64,000 nt of DNA from Eximiradius sp. (GCA_937127445.1 CAKZLY010000014.1:253001-317000); one strand, 5' to 3'. Numbered from the stretch's first letter, positions 1 through 9,431 are shown. Notes: generated from the sequence alone by a model not told the origin. Translations and numbers: made by a program.

Positions 1-2253
1 ATTGGTATAGTTAAGTCACCAGATGGTAATGTCGTAAATGTTGCTGATGCGATACGCAAATCTTTGCCACAAATAGAAAAAACTTTGCCGAAAGGCATGA
101 AATTAGATATCGCATTGGACCGCTCTACATTTATCAAAAGTTCTGTCAGCGATGCTCTTTCTAACATTTATATGGGCGTTATTCTAACAGGATTAGTGCT
201 ACTATTCTTCCTGCACGATATTAGAACAACCTTTATCGTTGCTCTGGCGATGCCAATTTCCATTGTTTCTACTTTCTTTTTGATGCAAGTATCAGGGTTT
301 TCGTTAAATACCATGACTCTTATGGGATTGTCTGTCTCTGTTGGTGTGCTTGTTTCTAACTCAATTGTGGTAATTGAAAACATTTTCCGACACAAAGAAG
401 AACTCGGCTCGGATAACAAAGAAGCTGCCGCCAAGGGAACGGATGAAGTTGTTGTCGCTGTTCTGGCTGCTACAATGACAAACCTTGTTGTGTTCCTACC
501 GATTGCCCAAATGACTTCTATGGTTGGGCTATTCTTCCGTGAATTTGCTCTCACTGTAACATATGCAACATTGTTCTCTCTACTTGTTTCGTTTACTGTT
601 ACTCCGATGCTTGCTTCTATTTTGCTCCCAAAACAAATTAAAGTTGGAAAGATCGGTGCAGCTATAGAAAAATACTGGTCGAAAGTGGAGCAATTCTATA
701 AGCGTACTCTTGCGTGGGTCCTTAGCCGAAAACTTTATGCTTCGTTTGTTGCTTTCGGTTCATTTGGATTGCTAATTCTAAGCTTTATAGTTCTGGGCCC
801 TTCTATTGGTTTCGAAAACTTCCCTCGTATTGATGATTCACAAATTAGAATTGATGTGGAATTGCCCGATGGATATAATATTGATGAAACATCTATTGTT
901 ATGGCAGAAATTGAACGCCGTATTAGCCAATACCCAGACGTTACTAAAATCATTACAAGCTTAGGCAAACAAACCGAACTGGATAAGAACACAAACCTTG
1001 CATCGATGGATGTAACTGTAACCGATGCAAACAAACGCGAAACTACTCTTCAAGAATACATAACTGAATTTACAAACTTGCTTTCTGATATCCCAAACGC
1101 AAAAATTAAAGTTGACTTTGCTGAAAATGTCGGTGGTCCCGGCGCTCCAATCGAATTCTACTTAATGGGAAATGATGCATTGGTGCTCGAACGATTAAAA
1201 ACAAAAGTTATTAATGAAATATCAGATGTTCCCGGGCTTATTAATTTCGATAATTCATCTCGTTCTGGCAAACCGGAAATTACAATTTATCCATATCGTG
1301 AAAAAATAGAAGAAGCTGGTATTACTGTTATGGATGTTGCGATGACTCTTCGCGCTTCGATGGAAGGTCTCGTTGCTACAACATATAGGGAAAAAGGCGA
1401 AGAATACGATATTAAAGTAAAACTTTTCGACGATGCTTACAACACACCAGAGAAAGTCGGTAATATTCCGATTGCAACACCAAACGGTCCATACCGCTTG
1501 TCGCAATTAGGTGAAGTTCGCTTTACTAAAGGTTTTGCAAAGATTTTGCACAGAGATAAACTCACAACCATTAAATTTACCGGTTCTCCCGCAGCTGGTG
1601 TCCCATTAGGTCAGGTTACCGACGAAATTGAAAAGCGTCTCGCTAAAATTGAGATGCCTGCCGGATACTATTACAAATGGGGTGGTAGTGCCGAGATGAT
1701 GAATGAAACTGTTGCAGAAATGTTGCGCGCGTTTTTAATTGCAATTGTGCTTACTTATATGTTGCTTGCTGCACTGCTCGAAGATTTAGTCCAACCGCTT
1801 ATCATTATGAGCACTTTGCCTTTATCATTTATTGGTGTGCTGGGCATCCTGTTTATTACTGGTGCAACTATGAATACAATTTCTATGATGGCAATAATAA
1901 TGCTTGTGGGGATTGTGGTCAACAACGCAATTCTCATTCTTGATTACTCTAACCAATTAGTTCGCAAAGGAATGAGCCATAGAGACGCTCTAATTGAGGC
2001 TGCTCCAACAAAACTAAAACCGCAAATTATGGCTTCTGCTGCTATTATTTTGGGTATGCTTCCGATGGCTTTGGGTATCGGGGATTTCGGCAAAGAATTG
2101 CGTATGCCACTCGGTATTGTTTCCTTAGGTGGATTGCTCGTCTCGACTGTTCTTACAATTTATGTTATTCCTTCTGCCGATTATTTAAATAACGCATTTG
2201 GTAAAGCAGTATTCGGCAAAATTAAACGAATTTTCAAAAGGAAAACAGCATAA
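1..2253 (+). CDS. RND-family efflux transporter permease, 5'-truncated by window edge
   Basis: This is the C-terminal part of an inner-membrane RND pump of the AcrB/CzcA type, which exports compounds through a tripartite envelope complex. The reading frame is open from base 1, so the TTG at 64 in the ORF track is not the true start. The visible part has the RND order: membrane segments around residues 35-190 (track numbering), a large periplasmic loop from about 250 to 560, and a second membrane bundle from about 560 to 715. The first-half motif reads VGVLVSNSIVVIENI, where AcrB has an Asp-Asp pair (D407/D408). The second half reads IVVNNAILIL, where AcrB has Lys940. The pump therefore lacks the usual proton-relay residues. 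Substrate is unknown. The membrane-fusion partner would be upstream, outside the window. A strong terminator follows. Confidence 0.93.
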   Translation: MGIVKSPDGNVVNVADAIRKSLPQIEKTLPKGMKLDIALDRSTFIKSSVSDALSNIYMGVILTGLVLLFFLHDIRTTFIVALAMPISIVSTFFLMQVSGFSLNTMTLMGLSVSVGVLVSNSIVVIENIFRHKEELGSDNKEAAAKGTDEVVVAVLAATMTNLVVFLPIAQMTSMVGLFFREFALTVTYATLFSLLVSFTVTPMLASILLPKQIKVGKIGAAIEKYWSKVEQFYKRTLAWVLSRKLYASFVAFGSFGLLILSFIVLGPSIGFENFPRIDDSQIRIDVELPDGYNIDETSIVMAEIERRISQYPDVTKIITSLGKQTELDKNTNLASMDVTVTDANKRETTLQEYITEFTNLLSDIPNAKIKVDFAENVGGPGAPIEFYLMGNDALVLERLKTKVINEISDVPGLINFDNSSRSGKPEITIYPYREKIEEAGITVMDVAMTLRASMEGLVATTYREKGEEYDIKVKLFDDAYNTPEKVGNIPIATPNGPYRLSQLGEVRFTKGFAKILHRDKLTTIKFTGSPAAGVPLGQVTDEIEKRLAKIEMPAGYYYKWGGSAEMMNETVAEMLRAFLIAIVLTYMLLAALLEDLVQPLIIMSTLPLSFIGVLGILFITGATMNTISMMAIIMLVGIVVNNAILILDYSNQLVRKGMSHRDALIEAAPTKLKPQIMASAAIILGMLPMALGIGDFGKELRMPLGIVSLGGLLVSTVLTIYVIPSADYLNNAFGKAVFGKIKRIFKRKTA

Positions 2254-2272
2254 AATCAGATAAAAAATAATT

Positions 2273-2310
2273 AATCAGGCTGCCTTTTCGTCAAAGTGCA
2301 GCCTGATTTT
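2273..2310 (+). terminator. Rho-independent terminator after the RND pump gene
   Basis: A perfect 11-bp inverted repeat (AATCAGGCTGC / GCAGCCTGATT) with a 14-nt loop is followed by TTTT. It lies between the convergent RND gene and the response-regulator gene. An A-rich stretch on its left side would give a T-rich tail on the minus strand, so it may serve both genes. Confidence 0.85.
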
Positions 2311-2334
2311 ATTAGATAGCGAAAAAATGTAAGT

Positions 2335-2997
2335 TTATACATTCGCGATTTTATTTTTTATTGCATAGCGAACCAAACTCGCTGTATTCGAGCATTGAAG
2401 CTTTTGCATTAAATTATAACGATGCGATTCCACAGTACGAACGCTTAAAAACAGTATTTCAGCTATTTCTGCATTAGTTTTTCCTTCGGCAATAAGATTT
2501 AGCACTTCCTGCTCCCTTTTGGTAATAGATATTGGTTTGGCATTCTCCTGTGATTTGCGCAGATTATGTTGCATCATATTCAATATTGATTTGCTGAACA
2601 CTCTTTCGCCTAAAACAACTTTTTTTATCGCATCTATTAAATCAGCTGATGCTATATCTTTTGATAGATAACCATCGGCACCTGCATCAATTGCCTGCTC
2701 GATATGTAATGCGTCCTCAAACGCTGTAAGCATAACAACCATTGTACCGGGCGACATCTTTTTTATCAAAGGCAATGCTTCGATGCCTGTCATTACCGGC
2801 ATAAGTATGTCAAGCAGCAACACATGTGGCTTATGGTAGCTTACAAGCTCAACCGCTTCCTCGCCATTGTGTGCTTCATCAATTATCTTAAAAGATTTTT
2901 CAATGTTCAGCAAACGCTTAAGCCCTGCACGCACTATTTCGTGATCGTCCGCTATTACTATCAATAATGGATTATTTATATCGAAAAAATCAATCAT
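2335..2997 (-). CDS. NarL/FixJ-family response regulator
   Basis: This is a two-component DNA-binding response regulator of 220 residues, normal for the family. The receiver domain (about 12-127) has the acidic pair in IADDHE, the phospho-acceptor Asp63 in LLLDILMP, the switch Thr91 and the conserved Lys113 in YLSKD. A LuxR-type helix-turn-helix (about 155-205) contains TKREQEVLNLIAEGKTNAEIA. Its ATG overlaps the stop of the upstream NAD synthetase gene by 4 bp (ATGA), so the two are probably translationally coupled. No histidine kinase lies next to it; the nearest one in the window is at about 45 kb. Its targets cannot be told from the sequence. Confidence 0.93.
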   Translation of the reverse strand: MIDFFDINNPLLIVIADDHEIVRAGLKRLLNIEKSFKIIDEAHNGEEAVELVSYHKPHVLLLDILMPVMTGIEALPLIKKMSPGTMVVMLTAFEDALHIEQAIDAGADGYLSKDIASADLIDAIKKVVLGERVFSKSILNMMQHNLRKSQENAKPISITKREQEVLNLIAEGKTNAEIAEILFLSVRTVESHRYNLMQKLQCSNTASLVRYAIKNKIANV

Positions 2998-4940
2998 ATT
3001 TCGGACCTATCTATTTCTGATATCCATATTTCCATAACTGCATCACTCGGCATCCTCCAATCCCCTCGAGGCGATAGAGCAACTGTTCCAACTTTTACTC
3101 CATCGGGTATGCACGAACGCTTATATTGATTTACGAAAAATCGTGTAATGAATTTTTTCATACTTTCTTTTATTTCGTGATTTTTAAATTTATCACCAAA
3201 CGCTACTTTCGCCATCATCATAATCTTTGTCGGCGAATAACCAAATCGGGCAAAATAGTAAAGGAAGAAATCGTGTAGCAAATATGGACCAATTATTTTT
3301 TCCGTCTGCTGAACAAGCTCGTCCTCGCTTACAGGCAAAAGTTCCGGTGAAATCGGTGTCTTCATAATGCTACCGAGGATTAGCGACGCTTCTCCTTCGA
3401 ACATATTGTCCTTTGCCCAGTCAATCAAATACATTACAAGTGTTTTCGGAACACCCGAATTTACATTATACATTGACATATGGTCGCCGTTGTATGTGCT
3501 CCATCCCAATGCTGCTTCCGATAAATCGCCCGTTCCAACAACAATACCATTCAACTTATTTGCTAAATCCATCAATATCAATGTTCTTACCCGTGCTTGT
3601 GCGTTCTCGAATACAATATCAACCTGATTCTCATTGTGCGAAATATCTTCAAAATGCGACCTAACTGTGTTTGTTATGTCAATTTCACGAAAACTAACTC
3701 CAAGCGCCTCAGATAACTTTTGTGCATTTATCTTTGTTCGGCTCGATGTCCCAAAGCAAGGCATAGAAACCGCCAAAATACCTTTTTTGTTTAAGCTGAG
3801 TCTTTCAAAAGTTTTAGCACAAACAATCAAAGCAAGAGTTGAATCAAGTCCACCAGAAACACCCAGAACAACATTCTGAATCCCAATATGTTTCAAGCGT
3901 TTTGATAATGCTGTGATTTGTATGTTCAGGATTTCCTCGCATACTTCTTTTTTCTGCTGATACGAACGGGGAACAAACGGTAGCTTAGGAATATGGCGCA
4001 AAAGTTTAGTTGTCGATACTGTTCCAAACTGAAAACTAATTGTTTTAAATTGCTTTTGAGTACGTCCCGTAGCAAAAGAACTATTCTTCAAGCGTTCGGA
4101 ATTAAGTTTTTCAATATCAACATCAGAGATGATCATTTGCGTGTTGAACGAAAACCTGCGACTTTCTTCCAGAACTCTGCCATTTTCTGCTATAATGCAA
4201 TGCCCAGACATAATAAAATCAGTCGAGCTTTCCCCCGGCCCAGCCGAAGAATAAAGATAAGCAGCATGGCAGCGTGCCGATTGCGATACTACCAGATTTC
4301 TTCTGTATTCTGCTTTGCCTAAATACTCGCTGCTCGCGGATAAATTAAGCAGTACATTTGCTCCACCAAGCGCTAAATCAGAACTTGGTGGCACTACGGA
4401 CCACAAATCTTCGCATATTTCTATTCCTATTCGAAGCAATGGAAAATCCCTTGCTTCGAATATTAAATCCGCACCAAATGGAATTTCGTTGCCATTTAAC
4501 TCTAATGTGTTGCAGTGTCTATCCTCATCACCCGAGAACCATCGCTCTTCGTAATATTCGTCGTAATTCGGAATAAATGTTTTAGGAACAACTCCCAAAA
4601 TTTGACCATTTGAAATGAAAACGGCACAATTAAACATTTTCCCAAGCGAACGCAAAGGTGCTCCTATCACAATTGTAACTGCTTGCTGCTGAGTAAATTT
4701 CTGCAATTCCAGCAACCCTTGCTCTACTGCACGATTTAAATTATCTTGAAAGAACAAATCGCCACAAGAATAGCCCGTTATCGACATTTCAGGGAACAGA
4801 TAAAAATTGCACTTGTTTTCGAGCCCCGTTTCTACTACTTCCTTGATTTTTTCTACATTGAATGGCACATCGGCAATTCTCACCTCAGGCGAGACAACCG
4901 CAAAGCGTGCTATATTATATTTGTTCAAATTTATCAGCAT
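2994..4940 (-). CDS. nadE: Glutamine-dependent NAD(+) synthetase
   Basis: The enzyme makes NAD+ from deamido-NAD+, ATP and glutamine, the last step of NAD biosynthesis in the cytoplasm. Its 648 residues fit the two-domain form. The N-terminal nitrilase-type glutaminase domain (about 10-290) shows the Glu-Lys-Cys triad: Glu51 in FPEMSITGY, Lys120 in VPKTFIPNYDEYYE and Cys176 in IGIEICEDLW. The C-terminal synthetase domain has the ATP-pyrophosphatase loop VLGVSGGLDSTLALIV and the later GTGDLSEAALGW segment. The start at 4940 has a purine-rich AAGGGG just upstream. The gene follows a methyltransferase gene after 47 bp and overlaps the response regulator by 4 bp. Confidence 0.96.
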   Translation of the reverse strand: MLINLNKYNIARFAVVSPEVRIADVPFNVEKIKEVVETGLENKCNFYLFPEMSITGYSCGDLFFQDNLNRAVEQGLLELQKFTQQQAVTIVIGAPLRSLGKMFNCAVFISNGQILGVVPKTFIPNYDEYYEERWFSGDEDRHCNTLELNGNEIPFGADLIFEARDFPLLRIGIEICEDLWSVVPPSSDLALGGANVLLNLSASSEYLGKAEYRRNLVVSQSARCHAAYLYSSAGPGESSTDFIMSGHCIIAENGRVLEESRRFSFNTQMIISDVDIEKLNSERLKNSSFATGRTQKQFKTISFQFGTVSTTKLLRHIPKLPFVPRSYQQKKEVCEEILNIQITALSKRLKHIGIQNVVLGVSGGLDSTLALIVCAKTFERLSLNKKGILAVSMPCFGTSSRTKINAQKLSEALGVSFREIDITNTVRSHFEDISHNENQVDIVFENAQARVRTLILMDLANKLNGIVVGTGDLSEAALGWSTYNGDHMSMYNVNSGVPKTLVMYLIDWAKDNMFEGEASLILGSIMKTPISPELLPVSEDELVQQTEKIIGPYLLHDFFLYYFARFGYSPTKIMMMAKVAFGDKFKNHEIKESMKKFITRFFVNQYKRSCIPDGVKVGTVALSPRGDWRMPSDAVMEIWISEIDRSEI

Positions 4941-4987
4941 ATTTTCCCCTTCATTTATCGATTATTACGGCAAAATTTATACCAAAT

Positions 4988-5797
4988 CTATTTTTTCAAA
5001 ACATACATACATTCAAGCGACAGGAAGTCTCCAAAAAACGGGATTTTCCCAATTGCTCCAATTTTTAGTGACGGCAGTCCGAACTTTTTTTGGAATACTG
5101 GACGCAATAAATAATAATCCTCTTTTGCAATTGTTAAGCCCGCCGAATAAACACATTCTTTGAATTTTTTTGAGGAAAGCCTAATTTCCCGCAATCTAAG
5201 CGTTTCCTCTTGGTCAATTTGCCTACCAGAACTTATCATTTTTTTGAAGATAAAATCAGGAAATAAATGAATATAAGGCAATTTTGTTATAAAATTGCCA
5301 GCAAGCGTGTGTTGATGACCACCATAGGGCGAGCGATACGGCGGAAATGTAACGTAGAGAAATCCACCTTCACGCAATAATTCTCGAATTCTTACAATTG
5401 CAAGCTCGGTTTCTGATAAATGCTCTATTACATCTCGCAATATTACTATATCGAAGTAATTTTGCCATTTTGAAGGTATTTCATCATAAAGAATATTATG
5501 GGAAGTAAATTCCACATTCAGTTGCGCAGCAGCGGACACTTTTCGTCCGCTTTCCAATCTATTTTTAGCTATATCAGTGCCTAACCCATATTCAGCGCCG
5601 GCTCTAACAAATGAATGAAGCACACCACCCTCGGCAGAACCTATTTCAGCAATTTTCTTGCCCTTTATTTCGCAGATGTTTTTCTGAAAATATGGCACAA
5701 TTATATCCCTGCCTAATTCATATTGATAACGCCAATAATAAAAATCTGCCTTCCCAAGACCGCTTCGTTCCGCTTGTGTGATAATTTCATCTACCAT
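4988..5797 (-). CDS. Class I SAM-dependent methyltransferase
   Basis: This 269-residue protein has a Rossmann-type methyltransferase core. Motif I is IAEIGSAEGGVLHSFVRAGA (about 49-68), followed by an acidic LGTD end of strand 2. The ILRDVIEHLSE segment and the GGFLYVTFPPYRSPYGGH segment correspond to motifs IV to VI of methyltransf_11/23 proteins. The substrate cannot be read from the sequence. Proteins of this shape often modify glycans or lipids, and the divergent neighbour at 5879 starts a glycosyltransferase cluster, so a glycan role is possible but inferred. It is probably the first gene of the minus-strand unit leading into nadE. Confidence 0.85.
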   Translation of the reverse strand: MVDEIITQAERSGLGKADFYYWRYQYELGRDIIVPYFQKNICEIKGKKIAEIGSAEGGVLHSFVRAGAEYGLGTDIAKNRLESGRKVSAAAQLNVEFTSHNILYDEIPSKWQNYFDIVILRDVIEHLSETELAIVRIRELLREGGFLYVTFPPYRSPYGGHQHTLAGNFITKLPYIHLFPDFIFKKMISSGRQIDQEETLRLREIRLSSKKFKECVYSAGLTIAKEDYYLLRPVFQKKFGLPSLKIGAIGKIPFFGDFLSLECMYVLKK

Positions 5798-5878
5798 TAT
5801 TTTTAATCGGATATTTTTAATAAATTAGTTAAATTTAAATATCAAAAAACGAAATTTCTAATAAATAATTGCTTTTAT

Positions 5879-7042
5879 ATGAAAATAGCATATCTTTCGA
5901 CATTCTATCCTTTTCGTGGTGGTATTGCTCAGTTCAATGCTGCACTTTTCCGTGCATTTGAAAAATTTGCTGAAGTCAAAGCCTATACGTTTTCGAGGCA
6001 GTACCCATCGCTTCTATTCCCCGGACAAACGCAATTTGTGTCTCCTACCGATAAAGTCGATAAACTTATTGCTGAACGAATACTCGACACAATTAATCCG
6101 ATGAGCTATCTACGCTCAGCTCAAAAAATACGCCGCTACGACCCAGATTTACTGCTTACAAAATATTGGATGCCGTTTTTTGCTCCCTCGCTTGCCACTG
6201 TTTGCAAGTATTTGCCCGAAAAAATTACTAGAATTTCTATTCTGGATAACGTCAAGCCACACGAAAAACGCCCCGGCGATATTAAATTGACTAACTTTTT
6301 TCTCAAACATAACGATGCTTTTGTCGTTATGAGCGATACTGTGAAAAACGACCTATTAGAATTCAAGCCAGACGCAAAATATATCGAACATATTCACCCG
6401 CTTTACAACCATTTCGGTGAAAAAATCCCGAAAAAAATTGCTCAAGACAAACTCTTCTTGCCTTTCGATAAAAAAATATTGCTTTTCTTTGGCTTTATTC
6501 GTGATTATAAAGGTCTCGATTTGCTTATCGAAGCATTGAAATATTTACCCGAAGATTATTATTTACTAATTGCTGGCGAACCCTACGGCAACTTCGATAA
6601 ATACGACAGACTTATCAAACAGCACGGAGTTGAAAACAAAATCACAAAACACGTTCGCTACATCTCTGATAGTGAAGTCCCGCTTTGCTTCTCGGCTGCT
6701 GACGTGTGCGTCCTTCCGTATCGCTCGGCTACACAGAGCGGAATTGTTGCTATCGCTTACCATTTCGATTTGCCCGTAGTTGCTACGAATGTCGGGAGTT
6801 TGCGCGAAGCTGTCGAACCACACAACACCGGCTATCTTGTTGCAAAACCTGATGCTTTGCTTTTGGCTGATGCAATCAAAATTGTCTTCGAGCAAAACTT
6901 GCTCGAAAAATATCAAAAAAATATTCAGACTTATAAGTCTATTGCTTCCTGGGATAGCCTTGCCCGAAAAATTGCAGACTTGCACTACGAAATTGTTCAG
7001 CAAAAAGCCGATGCAAATAAAAATAAAATTAAGTTGATGTAG
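5879..7042 (+). CDS. Glycosyltransferase family 4 protein
   Basis: A 387-residue GT-B fold glycosyltransferase that transfers a sugar from a nucleotide donor. The N-terminal Rossmann half starts with MKIAYLSTFYPFRGGIAQFN, including the GG(I/V) donor-site loop. The C-terminal half has the typical LLFFGFIRDYKGLDLLIEAL and the donor-binding region VLPYRSATQSGIVAIAYHFD followed by LPVVATNVGSLREAV. The first Glu of the usual EX7E motif appears to be replaced around SATQSG. It opens the plus-strand glycan island, about 80 bp from a divergent methyltransferase. The sugar and acceptor are unknown. An LPS or other envelope glycan is inferred from the GT9 heptosyltransferase-like gene downstream. Confidence 0.9.
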   Translation: MKIAYLSTFYPFRGGIAQFNAALFRAFEKFAEVKAYTFSRQYPSLLFPGQTQFVSPTDKVDKLIAERILDTINPMSYLRSAQKIRRYDPDLLLTKYWMPFFAPSLATVCKYLPEKITRISILDNVKPHEKRPGDIKLTNFFLKHNDAFVVMSDTVKNDLLEFKPDAKYIEHIHPLYNHFGEKIPKKIAQDKLFLPFDKKILLFFGFIRDYKGLDLLIEALKYLPEDYYLLIAGEPYGNFDKYDRLIKQHGVENKITKHVRYISDSEVPLCFSAADVCVLPYRSATQSGIVAIAYHFDLPVVATNVGSLREAVEPHNTGYLVAKPDALLLADAIKIVFEQNLLEKYQKNIQTYKSIASWDSLARKIADLHYEIVQQKADANKNKIKLM

Positions 7043-7067
7043 TTTCTTTATCTTAAATGGATATTCG

Positions 7068-7610
7068 ATGACAAATAAAATAAGCAATATCAATTCTACC
7101 GCGATTATGAAAAACACTGATTTAGTTCTTCTTGATAATGTTCAATTTATCTATGAACTATCACTTGCTGAATTGGAATTATCTTCGCTTGGAATTGAAT
7201 ATAAAACCACAAACGGATTAAGAGAATTCGAAATTTTAAATAAATCCAATGATAAAATCGAACTTGTTAGAACAAAAAGTTCATATTTTAAAACAGTCGA
7301 AAACTTCTACACTGACTATTATCATATAATTGCAAAAAATACCACTTCTTCAATTAATCAGTACCTTACTCATTGGATTTATCCTTACAAAGGGAAACTT
7401 CACCCGCAAATGATTAGGGCTCTGATAAACAGTATTGAGCTTAGAGAAGGTGATACATTGTTCGAACCTTTTTCTGGAAGTGGAACTACTGCCCTCGAAG
7501 CTCAACTGCTAGGAGTAAATTTGATTGGCATTGATATTTCGCCGCTTTGTGTGATACAAGGGAAGGTAAAAACTCAATCTATTTTTGCTTTTAATGATAA
7601 AGAAAATTGA
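7068..7610 (+). pseudogene. Truncated DNA methyltransferase (N-terminal remnant)
   Basis: The 180-residue product matches the front part of site-specific N4/N6 DNA methyltransferases of the TRM11-like type. It has YPYKGKLHPQMIRALI, then the SAM-binding motif LFEPFSGSGTTALEA (about 137-151) and LIGIDISPLCVIQGKVKT. In this arrangement the catalytic (D/N/S)PPY motif should come later, but the protein stops about 12 residues after the SAM region. The next gene starts 6 bases downstream, so the catalytic half is missing. The gene is also more AT-rich than its glycosyltransferase neighbours, which suggests a transferred and decayed piece. A small SAM-binding protein with another role is not excluded, but it could not methylate DNA by the usual mechanism. 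Confidence 0.65.
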
Positions 7611-7616
7611 AGAACT

Positions 7617-8357
7617 ATGCTTAATCTCTCTGCTGTTATAATTGCCAAAAACGAAGAAAATAATGTTTCTCGGTGCTTGCGTTCGCTTGACTTCGCCGAT
7701 GAAATAATTCTGCTCGATACAGGTTCTACAGACCACACCTGCGAAATTGCACGTTCGCTTGGTGCGAAGGTTTTTCTGCTTGAAAAATGGGAAGGCTTCG
7801 GTCGGGCCAAACGTTATGCCACCGAACTTGCCTCGAACGACTGGATTTTTTCTATCGATGCTGATGAAGTAGTAAGCGACGAACTCAAACAGCACATCCA
7901 GCAAATAATGCAAAACCCTGAGTTCTTTCTCTACCGAATTAAGCGTAAGTCTTTCTATTTGGACAAAATGATTAACTACTGCGGCTGGCAACGCGACTTT
8001 CCAAAGCGTCTTTTCAATCGCAAGCACGCTAATTTTAACGATAAGCCGCTTCACGAAAGTGTTGTCGGGAATGTTCCCATCGGCACAATCAAGGAACCAA
8101 TCTATCATTATACTTACCCAACAATAAAATCCCATTTGCGGAAAATCGACTTCTATACAGATATTGCCGCAGAGCAACATACAGGGAAAAAATATAGCAT
8201 TTGTAAACCATTCCTCAGCTTTATTGCTAAATTTTGTAAAATGTATCTGCTCGACCGCGGCTTCCTCGATGGACGCAACGGGCTTATCTTGTCGTTCATT
8301 TCTGCTTTTGGTGTTGCTCTCAAATATTTGAAAATCATCGAAAAGCAAAGCAAATGA
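7617..8357 (+). CDS. Glycosyltransferase family 2 protein, WaaE/KdtX-like
   Basis: A 246-residue GT-A glycosyltransferase. It starts with LNLSAVIIAKNEENNVSRCL and has the nucleotide-sugar signature IILLDTGSTDHT and the metal-binding DxD-type motif SIDADEVVSDEL (about 80). This layout matches the WaaE/KdtX group, which adds a sugar to LPS core in the cytoplasm; the specific donor is not readable. The ATG at 7617 lies 6 bases after the truncated methylase gene. The stop overlaps the next glycosyltransferase start by 4 bp, which points to one transcript through 10457. Confidence 0.9.
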   Translation: MLNLSAVIIAKNEENNVSRCLRSLDFADEIILLDTGSTDHTCEIARSLGAKVFLLEKWEGFGRAKRYATELASNDWIFSIDADEVVSDELKQHIQQIMQNPEFFLYRIKRKSFYLDKMINYCGWQRDFPKRLFNRKHANFNDKPLHESVVGNVPIGTIKEPIYHYTYPTIKSHLRKIDFYTDIAAEQHTGKKYSICKPFLSFIAKFCKMYLLDRGFLDGRNGLILSFISAFGVALKYLKIIEKQSK

Positions 8358-9430
8358 CACCTCGCGTGTTACATATAGACACCGGTCGCACCTGGCGCGG
8401 AGGGCAGCAGCAAGCACTTTACCTCTACCAATCAATGCTTGATCAGGGGTTTGCGACAAATATCTGTGTCCCGTCTGCTTCTGCCTTTTCCGAAAAATTG
8501 AAAAATTTGAACCTGCCGCATTTCGAGCTCCCATTGCGAAGTGAATTTGATATTCCCTCAGCCTATAAAATTGCAAAAATCGCAAAGGAGTTTGGTTACA
8601 ACATATTTCATTGCCACTGTTCGCATAGTCTTAGTATTGCGGTCATATCAACTCTATTTAATTCTAACGTGAAAATTGTCGTTTCACGTCGTGTTGATTT
8701 TCCAGTGAAACTCACTTTTTTCAATCGATGGAAATATCTTAACAAACGTGTTACTAAAATTGTCTGCATTTCTGATGCAATTTGTAATGTCTTGCTCGAT
8801 TGTGGTTTCCCCAAAAATCGCCTAACTACTATCCGAAGCGGTATTGATTTAAGTAAGTTTAAGAATTCAGATGGCTTACCCATTCGCAATAAGTTCCCAA
8901 ACAAAATAATTGTTGGTACAATTGCCGCATTTGCCGGGCATAAAAATTATCCTTTACTGCTCGATGTTGCCTTTTTACTTAAAGACAAACCTATTGCCTT
9001 TGTTGCCGTGGGCGATGGCTTGCTTTTAGAGCAAATGAAAAAAATTGCAGCAGAACGTTCCCTCGAAAATTTCCACTTCGAAGGATATCGTACAAACATT
9101 GGCAATTATCTCAAAGCATTCGATATTTTTGCACTTGTTTCAAAAAAAGAAGGGCTGGGCACTTCTTTACTCGATGCAATGTCGGTAGGGTTGCCAATTA
9201 TTGCGACCGCTGTCGGTGGAATTCCAGAAGCTGTTCGAAACAACGAAAATGGTTTTCTGGTGCAACCCGATAATCCCGTTGAACTTGCTGAATATCTCCG
9301 GCTGCTCGCAGACAATGCCGACTTGCGCCACCGCTTTGGTAAGCGTTCGCTCGAAATCGTAAAAGATTTTGACATTAATAAAACTGTTAAAGCAAATATT
9401 AATCTGTATTACGAAATACTAAACGAATAA
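8354..9430 (+). CDS. Glycosyltransferase family 4 protein
   Basis: A 358-residue GT-B glycosyltransferase. The N-terminal part VLHIDTGRTWRGGQQQALYL carries the GG loop. The C-terminal part has VGTIAAFAGHKNYPLLLDVA and an EX7E region in VSKKEGLGTSLLDAMSVGLPI followed by GGIPEAV. It overlaps the GT2 gene by 4 bp and is followed after 1 bp by a heptosyltransferase-type gene, so it likely acts on the same LPS core or oligosaccharide. Donor and acceptor are unknown. Confidence 0.92.
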   Translation: MTPRVLHIDTGRTWRGGQQQALYLYQSMLDQGFATNICVPSASAFSEKLKNLNLPHFELPLRSEFDIPSAYKIAKIAKEFGYNIFHCHCSHSLSIAVISTLFNSNVKIVVSRRVDFPVKLTFFNRWKYLNKRVTKIVCISDAICNVLLDCGFPKNRLTTIRSGIDLSKFKNSDGLPIRNKFPNKIIVGTIAAFAGHKNYPLLLDVAFLLKDKPIAFVAVGDGLLLEQMKKIAAERSLENFHFEGYRTNIGNYLKAFDIFALVSKKEGLGTSLLDAMSVGLPIIATAVGGIPEAVRNNENGFLVQPDNPVELAEYLRLLADNADLRHRFGKRSLEIVKDFDINKTVKANINLYYEILNE

Positions 9431-9431
9431 T

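Noticed and set aside
4746-5163. Plus-strand ORFs of 118-122 residues over the nadE and methyltransferase ends
   Set aside because: They are antisense shadows of two clear genes and carry no family features.
6566-7117. 183-residue minus-strand ORF opposite the first GT4 gene
   Set aside because: It lies inside a real gene and has a low-complexity, non-family sequence.
7509-8585. 358-residue ORF on the minus strand opposite the GT2 and GT4 genes
   Set aside because: It is a shadow of two well-supported glycosyltransferase genes on the plus strand and its protein resembles no family.
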